A DNA stretch of 64,000 nucleotides from Opisthocomus hoazin (taxonomy: Eukaryota > Chordata > Aves > Opisthocomiformes > Opisthocomidae), in the NCBI RefSeq assembly GCF_030867145.1, contig NC_134418.1, positions 55,155,682 to 55,219,681 on the forward strand. Reading direction: 5' to 3'. The position numbers and the translations under genes were made by a program. Positions 12,901-27,130 of this stretch are shown piece after piece; within the stretch, counting starts at the first letter, position 1; each line of letters begins with the position of its first letter. Below the pieces are notes generated by a model. That model had not been told where the DNA came from and did no database searches. It worked only from the letters and a program-made list of their open reading frames with translations.

Positions 12901-15900
12901 GCAATGGCACCTGTTAATTAAGACTGTAGTAAGAACACCTGTCTGAAAACAAATTCCAAACATCTCAGCACAGCCAGCAACATTTGGGCCTACACTTGGT
13001 GTATAATCTTTGTCCATTGCAGTCCAATGAGATATTGTTCCACTGATTCAATCACATTATTGAACTTATGCTCAGAGCTCTGTGGTAGATGACATGTTCT
13101 CCATTCACTGTCATTTACAGCAAGCAAAGGAGAGTATTTCAATATCTTTTCTGCAAAAGACATTGTCCACGTTAATGAGGAACCAGATTATCACCCAGGA
13201 ATAGCAGGCGCAGCACTGCTTGAATTCAAACTTGATAATTTTTTTTCTTTTACTGCCCTACATGAGAGAACGTTGGTCACCACAAGACATCCAAGCAACA
13301 TAAAACTGACCCCTAAAAGCCAGCATGACATTCTGACAGTGATACATTGCTATTCCTTATGTCAAGGGAGTGCACATCTCAACAGCTGGCTGATGCAGGA
13401 ATTGGACACACATCCTTTTGCTGGAACACAACCTCCTCACGGGCCTTGCCTTCATTCCAGCTTGTCAGGAGAATTTCTTCCACTGCACCCAAGCATATTG
13501 CAAGTGTTTTTACTGTTTGTTGAAAGGAGAATTCTTCATTTGTTTCCTCCCGGCATGCAAGACAGCCCCAGTAAATCTTCCTCACACGTGAAGTATTCAT
13601 AAATAAAAATGTAATTTAATGCAATTGATTAAAAAATAAGCAAAGTAAGATATGAGACTCTCGGTTAATAGTAGTGGTTTTTAAAAGATGGCCTAACTCT
13701 ATGGGACTCTTTCCACTTCAAATATGTAGAATCGAGATTCCATGTAGAATTTTTTCCACAAATTTAGTTTGAGATGGTTTAAAATACATAGTTTATGACA
13801 ACTATTTGAGAGTGGAAAAAAAAAGCACTTAGTAAAAGTGTTGTTGAATATTGGAATGTAAATATGAGCTCCTTATCTTGTGAGGTAAGTCTTTTTGTGT
13901 GCATAAAATACAGTTCAATGTTAAGTATTTTCTAGAAAACAGGGGACAAATCCCAGTGTAATCTTTAGACAAAGTTATTTCAGATGCCTAATACCTGTAA
14001 AATTATAGCTGTGCCTGGTCCTAAACTTCAGGGTCTTTCAACATTTCCATTACAAAAGCAGTTTTTCAGGGGCTTACAACTCAACCATAAAAATTTGATT
14101 CAGGATGAATGTTAGTGTAAGAATGCTCAGCCTGGAATACACCTACAAGTTGTAGCCACAGATGTGGGAGACTGTATTTTCCATCTGGGCATAGGGTCCG
14201 TGCTTGCACTCACTCTCTCTTTAAAAGATGCTATTTGCATTTACAAAATTCATATTTGTACCTTTAACATACATGGGATCAGTTTCAACACAATAAAAGT
14301 AAGCTACATTTCTAGCTACCTGCCCTGTAAGTCTGCACTGGACAACTGAAGAACAAAAGCCCTCGCTCTGTACAGTGAAGTGAGGGCCATGAGAAAACTC
14401 AAACAGTATTTTAACATGTTTAAAAAAATAAAAATAAAAACAGACACTTTCAAGAAAAGAAAAAACCTAAAGCCTGTTCCCAGAAGACATTCTCCTAATT
14501 GACAATATTATTCTAAGATTAAAATAAGAACCCCTTAGATACTGTTCTAAATTTCCAAAATTACTATTTTTTAAACCTGGTATGGAAAAGAATAAGAGGG
14601 CAGGCCACCCTTATGAGGCCTTCCTGCTGGTCTTGGGCAAAGGAATAAGGTAAATTGAGAAGCCAGATCCGATCCTAAAAAACTATTCAACAACATGAGA
14701 TTCTGGCAAGAGCAAAGGGACAGACTGGCTGGTTATTTTAGCCAAGTGCACGTGTGCTACTGCCTGCAGCTCACAGCTGCTGAATTAGGCAGTGGGAGCA
14801 AACAGACACACGGGCAGGCATCTTTAAACAGAAAAGGATACAAGCAGCAACGTTTGGATTTGTATTTCAAATGCACCAATGTCCAGTGGCACTCCAATCC
14901 AGTGTTACGGCACAGCTCTGCTTTCACTGTGCTCAGCCACAATTAAAACAAACAGAGGAAGCATTTGCCCACTCCACAGTATGGCATCCTAGGAGACTGC
15001 CAGCTAGATTAGGATTAGGGCTGCCCCTGGCTCTGAAATTCTAGAAGGGAGAGAGGCATCTGCAGTTGAGGGGGACATGGGTGCCTGAAACCAGCCAACC
15101 TCATTCCTGCTCCCTTCTTGTATGTTTTAGGTGCAGTGACAACCTACCTTCCAGAAACTAGCCCCATGGCATAGTGAAGAGACAGCTAATCCTTCCCCCC
15201 CTCTTCAGAGTTTACAGCCTAACTGGAGAGACAAGACACATGCAAGTGTGACCAAAAAAATCCACAAAGAAAAGAAATAGCAGGGATAACAATTATAAGT
15301 ACCCACATGTAATCTGACTATAGGAACAACCCAAGGAACAACCAAATCATATTAAAATCAGTGGGAGACCAAGAGGAGGGAAGGCTCAGCTCAACTATTC
15401 GGTACCATTTAACTTGTGCCAGTTTCAGACCTTTACAAACATCCATCTTTCCTTTCCCAGCAACAGTCCATTTCTATTATGTTTGTGGGTTCTGCTAAAG
15501 CGAAGAGGAGCAGGGGTCTGCCAAGAAGATTCCTGATCATTGCTATGTGCAAAACAAGTCATCAGCCAAATTATTTTTCTCCATTGTTTCTGGGACCATG
15601 CTCTAGACAGCAACAGTCCCCTCCAACCAATGCACACATACTTCAACACCCCACCCTTCCCCAGCAATCATGTATGAAATGAGTCTTACTCCCCTCTGTC
15701 TCTGCCAGGAGGGTTCCATGCCCTGGGATGTACCTGGGACATTGCCAAGTGGCTTCTCTCCTACCCTTTTATTTGTAGCTGGCAAAGGTATTTTAATAAA
15801 ATACAGAGTCTTTACTATTCACATTTGACACTTAGATCTCTACCTTGTTGAGCTATGTATCAATAGCCAGGCACCTACCTGCCAAGGAACTCCTAGCCTT

Positions 15901-18253
15901 TTCCAGAAACTGGAATGCTGTCACAGAAGGCAGGGGGAAGAGAAAAAATCACTATTTTAAATGGCAACTCTAAATTTTGCCATTTCAAATAAGATGCAAA
16001 CCCAAGACAAAACAGCTGCTGAACTGCCTAAAGTCAAGCCAAAAGAAAACCCACAGCCAGGTTTTGGTGGGGGTTTTCTATTATTGTAAATAATAAACCA
16101 AAATGCCTCTTCTACTCTTGAGAAGAACTTAAAACCTAGTGGGCAGTCAAGATTACATTCATTTCAGCAGATAGTTGCCCAAGTTCTGCTTTCCCTTTTC
16201 TGCTTCCAGGTCCCTTTCATCATCACACTATTACGCTATATCAGTTAACATAAATAATGCCACAGCAGCTAGGTCTCCAATAACTTATCTGAATATTCTC
16301 ATTAGCGAGATATATGATAAGATGACCTGTTACTAACAACAAATTTAAGATACCGTCTCCATTATTTTATACACTTAAATTCATATTTTACATGAAAAAG
16401 CTATACTACTGCTGTACAAGTGTATTGTAACAGACCTGTGTACCTAAAGCATCTGTTGTAATTGCGTACTGTATACGGTCAACCATGAAGAAAGCTTTAT
16501 GTGTCTGAAAGCTTGTCTATCTTATACCCCTCACCCCAACAACTCAGCTGCCTGACTGGCAAGAAAGGTACGTTTCATTGGGAGAGACAACATACCACCA
16601 CTGCATTTTGGAAGCAACAGTGAGTTTGCATCCATGATGGGTCAATTGAAAGCTGATAATAAAAAGACTTCATAACCGTCTTTTGGGCTAGTAAGAAAAA
16701 AGTACAGCACTACAGAATACAGGCAAACCTCTACAGGACACATTTATAGTGTAGGGAACATGAGCAGAAATACTCCAGTAGTGTGCAGAGACCCCAGCTG
16801 AGATGCAGGTCCTGACATACTAAGTGATGCACATATAGCAAGAGAGATTATCTCAGCAGTGCAATCCATATAGATGCATCATTATACAATCTATGGAACA
16901 ACATTTGTTGTCCTATAGAACAGATTTCGCAAAGAGAATGACAAGTATTTCTCATATTTACACAGAACAAGTATAGTTAGCCTACCGGAGTCTTCTTGAT
17001 AAAGTACTCTGAAAACACATGTTATTTCCCAGACTTCTGTGTGTGCTGTGTCTGTATATTGGTGCAGCTAACCACACCAGCCTGAGGTGTGGAGTCCCAA
17101 GGATGAATCCCTCACTCCCACCCAGCCCTTGTTCGGAGCACAAACCCCCTCAGAACTCCACACACGTCCCACACTGGCAGCAGTATGAAGTGCTTAAAAG
17201 CATCCTCCTGCTGGGAGGATTAGAAAGAAAAAATACGGTCCTAATGTTTAAAAGCAGTACAGAGTTATATTTTTAGAGCACTGTTTTAAAAGAGGTAGGG
17301 ACAAGGGAAAACAGAAATAGAAGATGAGGGGATGGTCGTTTTTGAAATAGGGTTGCACGTAAAGCTTTCCCCTGAAACATCTATGACAAGAAGCCCCACT
17401 GGCAGACACACAAAACAAGAGCTTCTTGGTAAAAGGCTTCCTGAATCTGACCTGCAAACTTCTGACCGTAAAGCCAAGAACACAAGCAAATATTAGCAAT
17501 TAAACCCATGGCACAGTCATCTGAAGAGCTGATTATTTTTATACAGCTTTTTCTCCATGACTCCTATGGGCACTTCACCCACAGAAGAGGGGTTTATGTC
17601 CTGGGTGTGCTGCTGTACTGAACTTTGGCTACGGGAAGGATACAATCAAGTGTAACTAGCAGCTTCTAGCTTCTTTATATTTCTCTTCAACAGCTGAATT
17701 TTTTAAGATGTAAGGTTCTTTCTTGAATGGAAAACCATCTTTCTGTTGCAAAGGCAAGCCATCTGTAGGTCTCCACATTTCTTGAAGTATCCTCTACACC
17801 TTCCCTATTGACTGTCCTCAACTACTCAATACTCAGAAAAAATTGTTGTAAATTAAGACACTCATGGATACTGTATTTCCCAGGCTCTGCACAGTAGCAG
17901 CTGAATAAAACACAGGAGCACACTGAATCTATAGAATCTTAAATTCTGTGAATCTTCAGAAATACAGGTAGAGAGTCATGACAGGCCATGCTCAAAGACC
18001 AAAAAACCTGACCATGGATGTATCCTTTGTGTGATCAAATACAGCGGTACTTATAAAAGTAGCATCCCGAAAATACAAGAGAATGAGACGAAAGAGAACA
18101 TGGAAGAGGAACAGAACGAGAAAGGGATTAGTAAAATGCAAAGAAAAGAACATGGTGTCCAAAGACAATAAACACTGGCAGCAGCCTAGCCAGGGAAATC
18201 TGGTGCCCTTGGACCTCTTGTGACATCACATTTGAGTTGAAGACCAAACTTGA

Positions 18254-18272
18254 ACACACACACACACACACA
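18254..18272. repeat. (CA)n microsatellite
   Basis: A perfect dinucleotide CA repeat of about nine units in otherwise unremarkable intergenic DNA. Confidence 0.9.
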
Positions 18273-21200
18273 TATCCCTCCAGAGGTCAGCCGGTGAAAG
18301 GCCTGCTGAAGACAGACTCTGGCAGGAAATGGGGCAGGGGGGAGCAGGGATGCCAGGTATCCAGGGTTCACCCCACTTTGAGCAGAAAAATGACTGTTGT
18401 TACTCTGAAACTGTTTGTGCTTTATTAAAAAAATAAATTATGTCCTTCTGTGGTACAGGACTGCGAGACGCTTGTCTTCAGATGTCAAACTATATAAGTC
18501 TGAAGGAAGAAATAGCCTTAAAAAAATCACCATGGACAAAGATACTTCAAGAGAGAGCGCATATGATGGCCGCACTGGTCGAGAAGGACTTCAAGATGTT
18601 CTGTGACATGAAGTACAGAAGTAAAAATTTCAAGATTATCCAAAGTTCTCAATTCTGTACTTTGCAAACTACAAAGCAGAAAGCATAAGGTCTTTATTGT
18701 AAATGCTTATGCATTCTTTCAGTATTTTTCTGCTTGAGGTGCAGCTACATTCACAACTGATTTCACCATTGTGGTTTCGGTGGATTTTCCCTGGGGTTTT
18801 TTGTCAAAGGATGCCAGTCATTTTCTGGTCAAAACTGCTCTATCCAAACCATTCAGAACACTAAGTCATTTGCCTTGGACTGTATACACACAGCATGCAT
18901 ATGTGTGTGTGTGTATATGTATTTTTATATATCTCTCTTTTGTACCTGCTACCTGATAGGAGTACTGCACTTGAAAACAAGTATTGACATCACAACACCC
19001 ACTCAAACTAAAAATGGATAACTGCGTCTTATGTGACTATTACATGCTGTCTAAATGTTAAGTGCTCAGTCTCCCATGCAAGTCCACAAGAAAATTAAGA
19101 ACTCAAATTTGTTTTAAGGTATCTGTTTATGCTCGAAAGAAATCTTAAAGGATTAAGAAAAAATTACTATCATCAGCAAAATTGAAATGTTCCTGGAAGC
19201 CTTCATCTTTATCCAAAAGCAACAGTTTAATAGAAGATATTTTTAATATACCCAGTACAGTACACGTTCTCCTGACATGCTAAGGTGCATATATACAGCT
19301 TCATAGAACACCACCAGAAATAAAACCATTTAGGAGTGAATGCACAGAAAACAAGAGGTTAAATTGCACAGTTTGGCCAGTTTCCATTAACTTGCAGTAG
19401 ATTCTGACTATGAGAACAAATCAAAACTCAAAACCAAAAATATTTTTCAACTCAAGCCACAGTAATTTTTTTTTAAATACTCCCAGTATTCTTGGATGCA
19501 AAATCTCTTCTGGCCAAAAGACAGACTGAAAGCAAACCAGAAAAGCAAATTATATATCTGCGTGGATACCAGATTAAAGGAACTACACTCTCTTTTGGTG
19601 TGAATTACCTAGAGTAGCATGCATCCTCATTTTATGTTCGGCCTGAATGCCTCCACTAGCCTACATTGCAAATTCTTCTTTTCATTCAGCAATCTTTACA
19701 CATTTTAAGCAGATGTATCATCAAATGTATTACATGTCACTCTGTTTATCATTAAAATTAAAAAAAATTAATGACTGATTCAAGCGTAAACAGGAGTTCA
19801 ATGTTCAAGCTGTCATTGGAGATGACATATAATTGTAGAACATGATTTATACTTGGCAAATCATTATTTCCTGAAAAGGGCAACAGACAGTAGCAAGAAA
19901 CTTTTCACAGCAGGTCAGTATAGTGCCACTTTTACCCAGGGAATGAGTTTTATGAATGCAGAGATAGCCAAAGGAGCAATACGCAAACAATCACTGTTAA
20001 ATTTAATCATTATGTATGTTTAGCTGATGAGAAAACATGTAGCTTTATGTTACTGGGCTAAGTCCAGATTTTTATTTAAAACAGGAGTACTGAAAATAAG
20101 AACTTCAAAAAATACTATGAGGTTTCTGTTCTGGACCATTAATTTTTCAGTCAAATCAAACTATCATTTGATTGAATCCTGATGCTGGAACTTGGATTCT
20201 ACATGAAAAACTTGAAACTAAAGCACACAGAATAATTTGTTATGTTGAGCTATTCAACCCAATCTGTCTAGGAAAAGAAAAAAAATATATACAAACTCAA
20301 AGTTGGTCTACTTTCTGTGATGACACAGAACTAATAATAAAAGGAAAAAAACCTTTGTCCTGGCCAAGAAATTAAGACGTTAACTACCATTTCTTTCTAG
20401 CATATGCTTAATTTAAAAAGACACTTGCAAAATGACAGAAAACACTCAGCGGAAATGCAACATCTATCTGTACTACTTGCACAAAAGAAAAAAGGACTTT
20501 CAAAGGCAACTAGCAATTTGAGGCATCCTCTTTGAGCCAGTACAAAAAAGAAAATGGCTTTGGGGAGGAGAGAGAACAATCACCAAGCAAAGAAAACTAC
20601 CTCTAAAATTGTGTCAAATCAAATACTTAAATACTATGGGAACAGAGCAACAGGCCATTTCACTGCCATACTCTTAATATTTAATACCTGAAAGAGAATT
20701 CCACTTCCGAAAAGGAAACAGGTGTCTTCCCTCTCCAATTTTTAATAGCAACATACAGAAGCCTCCAAACCTGGCATTTTGGGGGCTTCAGTTAACATTT
20801 TGCTCCTGCTTGCATCTCATCATTCTTATTCTCCCCCATTGTTAAGTCACTAGTTAGCATCATCCACATAATGAAAGTGGAAAGTCCCTCCATGTCATTC
20901 AACTAACAAGCTGTGAACTTTTTCAGACAGACAAGAACATGCTGAAAGTATATGGCAGCCTTCAGCTGCAGAGCTGAAAGTATCCTGGTTCTGCTGAACA
21001 GTTGAAGGCTTCTATTTGCATGTGAACCAAAGCATCTCAGTTAAAAGAGTCTCGTACACCAGAAATCACCTGAGATTTCAAACAACGACGACAGAGAGGC
21101 CAGGATGCTGCTAGGTTGTAAACATTAACAGAAACCTGAAAATCCCCATTGAATCTTCCTAATATCTGTCATATAGACTAGGACAAAAGGTAAGTGGGTA

Positions 21201-22296
21201 GGGAGGGGTAAGAAGTAAGAAAGGAAGGGGAGGGAGAGGGGGAAAAATCTGTGTTCTAATTATTGTCTTGTGTTTTGCTTCCAAATCACTTGCGGTGTTC
21301 TCCAGTTAGAGTTCACAGCTGCAGTCTGTCAAAAAAAATGGTATTTCTGCTTTGCAGATGGAAGAAAACACTAGCCTCTTCAACACTTTCACATGCAAAG
21401 ATCAGCTAGAATGACAAAGTAGCATTTTTATCCTAATCAGATGATTAGCAAGACGAAATTTTATAGTGGTGCCACTCCATAGTATCTTGATTTTATTGAC
21501 AGCAGTAAGAGCACTAAGAACTTCGCGCATCTGGATTGTATCAGCAATATCCCTAAATGTATTCTTATTATTACATTTCCCTCCTTCCCCTCAGGTCAGA
21601 CTGTTTACAGAACTGAAGGGTATGTTTTAATATCTGCATTACAGGTGCATTTAACAAACCCCCATCAAAGATGCAGCAGCCCCCAGATACCCAATTGATA
21701 TTCTAGCCTACACAGCAAACAAAACGATTTTCAAACAGTGGGCGTTGAATTAGCACAATCAGTTTCTTTTATTCAGCAAGAATATGCAGACATGCTTCAA
21801 TCTCAAAACACATTTGTAAAATACCTGGAAATGAACCTATTGTATAATAACCCTAATAAATGTTACAGCTCAATGATTTAGAACTCCAAGTTTCGCTAAA
21901 GACCTTTCAAATGCTAGTCTGTTAATATAAGCTTAAAATTCCCTAATACACCAACATTCAGATTCACTCTGCCCCGAAACACTATCTCCTATGTTACTGC
22001 TAAAACTAGGCCTGTCTAACCTTTAGGAAAGGAACAGTGAAGAGTTTGACATATTTAAGATAGGGATACAATAAGAAAGGACAAGGCAAATTAATTTTTT
22101 AAGTTACTTGCTTTGTTATAGGAATAGAGCACAATTCTCTTGTGTATTTGTTTAAATATATTCAAAGTGTTAACACTATTAAGTCAGAAATGCAGCAATT
22201 TGAATGCACTACGTACAGTATCAGAGACCCTAGTAATAAAGTCAGAAAAGAGGGGGGGAAAAAAGGAGACCTAGTTTGCCTTCCTTTCTTACACCA

Positions 22297-22297
<1 letters not shown>

Positions 22298-22332
<35 letters not shown>
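22298..22332. repeat. Long poly-A tract (35 A)
   Basis: About 35 consecutive A. The length would suit a young retroposon tail on the + strand, but the preceding 200 bp show no SINE or LINE signature that I recognise, so it may be a simple repeat. Tract length is likely to vary between individuals and assemblies. Confidence 0.9.
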
Positions 22333-22334
<2 letters not shown>

Positions 22335-25300
22335 AGGATGAACAAGAACTGTTGTACCAAAGAGCAGAAACAAAGACATCCTACACACCCCAGGTGCGGC
22401 CTTCCGCCTTCCCTTGAAAACTTAATGCCAATGAGAGAGCTAATGAAATGATAGCACAAAACAGGAAACCCAGCATCTCGGGTGCACACAGAAACTGTCA
22501 AATCTAGAACTAAAGGAGGTCATGAGACCCCACAAATGCAGAAGTTTTATGCGTAGTAGAATTATTGTTAGTTAAGAACAGTCCACAGGCTTTTACCTAC
22601 CGTATCACGCACAGGTAAAATTCTCTTGATCGTAGTCAGGCTAGTCCTCTCCTTAAGCACCTGGGTTCTTCCAAACTCCCCTTTTGTCACAGTAGCCAGT
22701 CAGAAAACATAGTGGGTATCCTACCATCAAGGACAGTCTGGTCTCCTCCGGCTTGTACAACACAGCTACTAGCAGACATGAACTAACTTGGCCACCCACG
22801 CAGTGAAGCCACCTGAGAGACAGAGAAATAGGCTAAGACATTAACTCTACAAATTTAAGGTATGCACAGCATACCATCTTGAACTGAGTTACCTAGCTTT
22901 AAAGTCCTTTCTCTGGATATGAACTCAAAGCCTAATTCTGCCCATTATTAGGAATTATTAAAAAACGTGAGTAACTTTAAACATTAAATCAGTGGAAGAA
23001 AAAAAAAAGTATTCCAGCAAACATCAAATCCATCAAAAGAGCCAGAAGTATCAGATTTTTCTGGTAAATATATATACACGCCCCCATATAAGTACACCAT
23101 TACACTATCCTTAGGGATAAGTAAGAGATAGGGGAAAAAAATTACAAAAAACAAAGGAAACCCTTCCTCTGTGATATATTCTTGGAATGGAACAAAGCCT
23201 GTCTAAACCATGAGCTTCCCAAGAGGAACAGACCCTCAACCCCAACAAAAATAGTCCTCTCAGAGCTGGGTATTTAAAGTGCCAACACCTGACTGGGGTT
23301 AACAGGTGGTAGGAGTTACGGAAATGGTGCTGTTGATTACTACTGAGTGTCTTTTCCTCTGGTGCTTGCAGTTCCCTTGCTCTGTCTATCCTAAGACTGG
23401 TATTTTTGGTTGCCTGTAACAATGCCAAGTTCTAACCGGGAAGGCAACACTTTTCTGTGTTGAAGAAGCATTCTAGGAAAAAAAGTCAACCTTTTAGAAG
23501 CCAGTAACTTATCAGAAGAAGAGAAAGGCCAAATATTTTTCCTCTATCAAAAAATTACATATTAAAAAGTCTCTAGTCTTGAGAAGTTTCAGCATACCTA
23601 TGTTTGTTCAGTAATACCTAGCATGTGAGGGAAGGAGAGTTTCTGCACCAGGCTGAGTTTTCCATCTCTCTAGGAAGATGCATGACTAAATTCTAATCCT
23701 CATATAAACTTTCTGTAAACATCCCCAGAATGGAAACCTGGAGTAAATGCATAGGCCCAAAAATCTGGAGAGCTGGTGTGGGAGAGAAAGACCAGGGAAA
23801 TAAGGAAACAGTCTCAAAATGTGAGTCTTCCGGCAGGGCACTGGGGTAGGAAGATCATAATCAACTCTCCAGTCAAACGCAAAAAACTTAAGGAATGCCT
23901 AAATGACCTAAAGATGTCTTCCTTTTGTATTATCATATCAACTGCAAGTACAGGATTACTTACTGCTTGTACCATGGCTCAGCAGGCGTGACAAACAGCC
24001 CAGGAGTGCAACGCCTTGTGTTTCATTATGCTCCAGCAGATTAGGAAAACCCACAGGCAGGTTTTCTAAAGAAACAGCCTGTCATTTGATACAGACTGGG
24101 CAGCCACAACCTCCACTGCACGTGAGCCTGATGTTGCCTGGCCATTTCGGGTACCAGGCAGGGATGCTGCTGCCCCATCACACCAATTTCTGTGCCCTCT
24201 GCTGCTGTTCCAGCCTGCCCAGGCACTACAGAGCTCCTTACCTGCTTGTTCCCAGGGAAACTTCTGCCACAACAGCAGCTGCGGCTCCTGCTTTAGGATC
24301 TGGAAATCTTTTTCTCTCACCTCCCTGTCTGTGAAGTGCCAGGAAGGAGCCCAGCTGTTCACTGTTTCATTGCTGATTTCTTTGGGCAGGCCTGGAGAAG
24401 CCACAAGTGGTCTGTCTTTCTTTTCTGTGGGAGAAGGCGAGCCTTTTTGACTAAAAAAAAAAAAAAGAAAAGCAGCTCGAGACCTTTCCTTGCTTCCTTG
24501 CCCTGCATGAGCTGAAGAATCTCAAAATCTTCACGCCCCCCGTGTTTTGAGCCTCTCTCTGCCCTCTCGCCAGTCTGGGAGCAGCAGAAGGAGTGTCTCT
24601 GCCTATTACTCACCGCAGGGCTATACATGAGGCAAAGCCCATATTTCAGGCTTTGCATCTCTTTGCAGAGACAGCGCAGTCTGCTACTGAGCACACTCAG
24701 AAGAGATCTTATCGTGCCTTTTAAAAGGATTTTTCTCCCAAACCAGGAAAAGTGGGTGTGGCCAATGTCATCTATATTCATGCCATGTTTTATAGCTCAA
24801 ACATCAGATCGCTCCTGCTGTAACCCAGTTTGTAAAGTGTGTTTGGAGGGAATGAAAACAAAGCAAAAAAGTTTTTTTTTCCACTGCTTGTAGATCAAAA
24901 GGCTTACATGCTGTACTTTCACCACAAAGCAAATGTTTGTGCTATGTAAACTCCCAACAATTGAGATTATAATGAAAGCACTAACAGCCATTTTTGTTGA
25001 CCTACAGCTCACTTATAATCACAGGTACGTTCAGTAGCTTTTAAAATCTGAGAAGACAGAAATAACTTCCTGGCTGTTGTTATTACGCAGTGTTTTCTGA
25101 GCCTCCCCGCTCTAATTTGGGCTTTCATTTCATGGCAAGGTGGTTGCCACAAAGTGTTCATGGCCATTAGTGTTCCCAGTGCTCTGAGGCAAAAAGGAAA
25201 ATAAAGACAAATGTGTGAAAATGTTTGGTCTCACAAACCAGGAATGAAAACAGTAACGAGAAGCAGCTATAGCTGCCCAGTAGCAGGGAGAGATGGAGAA

Positions 25301-26619
25301 ATCAGCTGCAGAAAGATTTCCTCCAGTCTCCGGCAACTTTTGTCTGCCAAATTTAAAAGGCCTCTTTCTTTTCTCCCTGAAAGGTGCATGGGGGCTATGT
25401 TCGTTTAAACAGCATGATGCTAAACAGCAGAAGGCAGCACAGATCTTATCCCCAGAAATGGTGGCATGATATACCCTGCCCAGGATGGTAAAAGCCTGCA
25501 AATTCAGGCCAGGGGAGAGTAGATGGAAAAAGTGAGATACACTGGTGTGGAAAAAGTTCAGTTGCGGGATTGATGTCTGTAGTTACCTCAAGAGACTCCA
25601 CAAACACACGTTTCGTGATAGTCCACGGAGCATAGCTAGTTAGGGTCGATGGCACAGGGATGGCCCAGATGAATGGGGAACTGTTTCACATGATACGCTG
25701 TCCTCATGAGATTGTATCAACACCGTCAGTGAAAGCGATTGGAAGGAGCCTGCTCCTCGCTGCACCAAGCCATGCCTAAGCTCAGCAGGGTGGTGCAGTG
25801 CCAGCAGAACCAGCAGGCATGCTGCTTTCCTGGGAAGCAAGGCTCCTGAAAGGAGAGAAACATGGATCAGAAAGCTGCTTGTGGGCTCTCCTCTTCTCCT
25901 TTCTTGCTTACTGGAGTGGTTTGAACACACTGAACCCATTTTTTTCTCGTAATTCCCAAAAGGAAGCACTAAGTACATCTTACCTTTCCTCTTCAAGTCC
26001 AACCTCAAAGTCAGCATCTCTTCTGCCTGGGGGAAATGAAGACACGCCTGTAGTGTACCTATAAACTTGTCTTTTAGGGTTTTTTTAACCTAGAAATCTT
26101 TCCAACTCTATTCTGCATTTTATTATGCCCACGTTCCATTCCAAACACTTTTTGATAAGCTGTCCAAACATGCCTGAAAGTATGGCTTTATGTGATTGCC
26201 ATGATGTCATCAAGAGCCGTTGTATCTAACCTACCACATTAAGCTAACCATACATTGGAAGAGCACATCACATCATAAATTCCATCAGAACAAATATTTT
26301 TCTAAAATCATTCAACATTTTCTCTGACAGAGGTTGTTAGAACAGCTTCATATAGAAGTAGTGAAAAGGGGAAAAAAATAGTAAAGTAGGGAAGCAGCCC
26401 TAAACTAGTGAAGAAAATTTACCATTACGTTTCCAAGTGAAACACTTTTTCAAAGCAGCGTCTAATAAGGAGCCAGCTCTTTGACACGGTGTATTACAGT
26501 GAGTAAGAGAGCTTGGCCACGCTCCCAGACAAGGAACGACCCGCCAGGTGCTGCCGCCTTGCCCTTGCTCGAGCGATTTCCCCAAATGCCGCTTCATACT
26601 TTAACCTCTCCAAAGCGCT

Positions 26620-27130
26620 GTGAGGAGGGCTGGGACACGAGCCCGACCGGCTGTCCCGGCTGCGCGGCAGCCGCTGTGGGGTGGAGGGAGCGCGGCCGCG
26701 GGGCTGGTGCCGGGGCGGCGAGGCCTTGCCTGGGCGGCAGGGCCAGAGCCTCCCCTCACAGCCATGGGGGCCACTCGGCCGTCCCAGTTCAGCAGCCGGG
26801 CTGTTTCTAAGCTCGGTTTCCCTCCCTTTCAGCCGGCTCCTTGGGCAGTGAAACCTGCCTTGACGCCGGCCGCGTCCACTCTCCTCCCGCCGCAGAGGAG
26901 GTCACCGGCAGGTGTCCCCTCAGCCCCGGAGCGGGGCCTCCTGGGGCGGGCGGGAGCTTCCCCTGCTTCCCACCGCCGGCGGGGCTGGGCCTTCGGAACA
27001 CCCTGCGCTCTCGGGTGCGTTTTGTACGTGTCCCAGCCGCGGGCGGGGAGGGATGGTGGCGGTGGTGGAGCTGCCGATCCGGTAGCCACCCCGGTCTGGT
27101 CACAGCCGGTTCCAGCTAGCTCCAAAGGCT
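26620..27130. promoter_or_regulatory. Isolated CpG island
   Basis: About 500 bp of GC-rich, CpG-dense sequence set in AT-rich DNA, 6 kb upstream of the PITX2A/B first exon. A 253-codon reading frame runs through it, but it is proline/arginine/alanine-rich as expected of translated CpG islands and matches no known protein. Islands of this type usually mark a promoter or a Polycomb-bound element of a developmental locus. A good splice-donor match lies on the minus strand nearby (boundary at 27,418), so a minus-strand non-coding transcript is possible but unproven. Confidence 0.5.

Larger units (their letters stand above)
9998..26600. other. AT-rich gene-free upstream flank, part 2
   Basis: Gene-free, AT-rich sequence with only short chance reading frames. 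It contains a (CA)n run near 18,254 and a long poly-A at 22,298. A GC-richer block at about 11,470-11,740 stands out from its surroundings and may be an unclassified old repeat. A short stretch near 26,095-26,130 loosely resembles the 3' end of an old CR1-type LINE but is too degraded to call. Nothing else could be supported. Confidence 0.6.

Noticed and set aside
22142..22336. Small frame ending in a lysine run
   Set aside because: The lysines are the translated poly-A tract, and there is no homology or start context.
26095..26130. CR1 LINE 3' end
   Set aside because: Only a loose resemblance (TTTCCAACTCTATTCTG) with no tandem ATTCTATG-type end and no upstream CR1 body.
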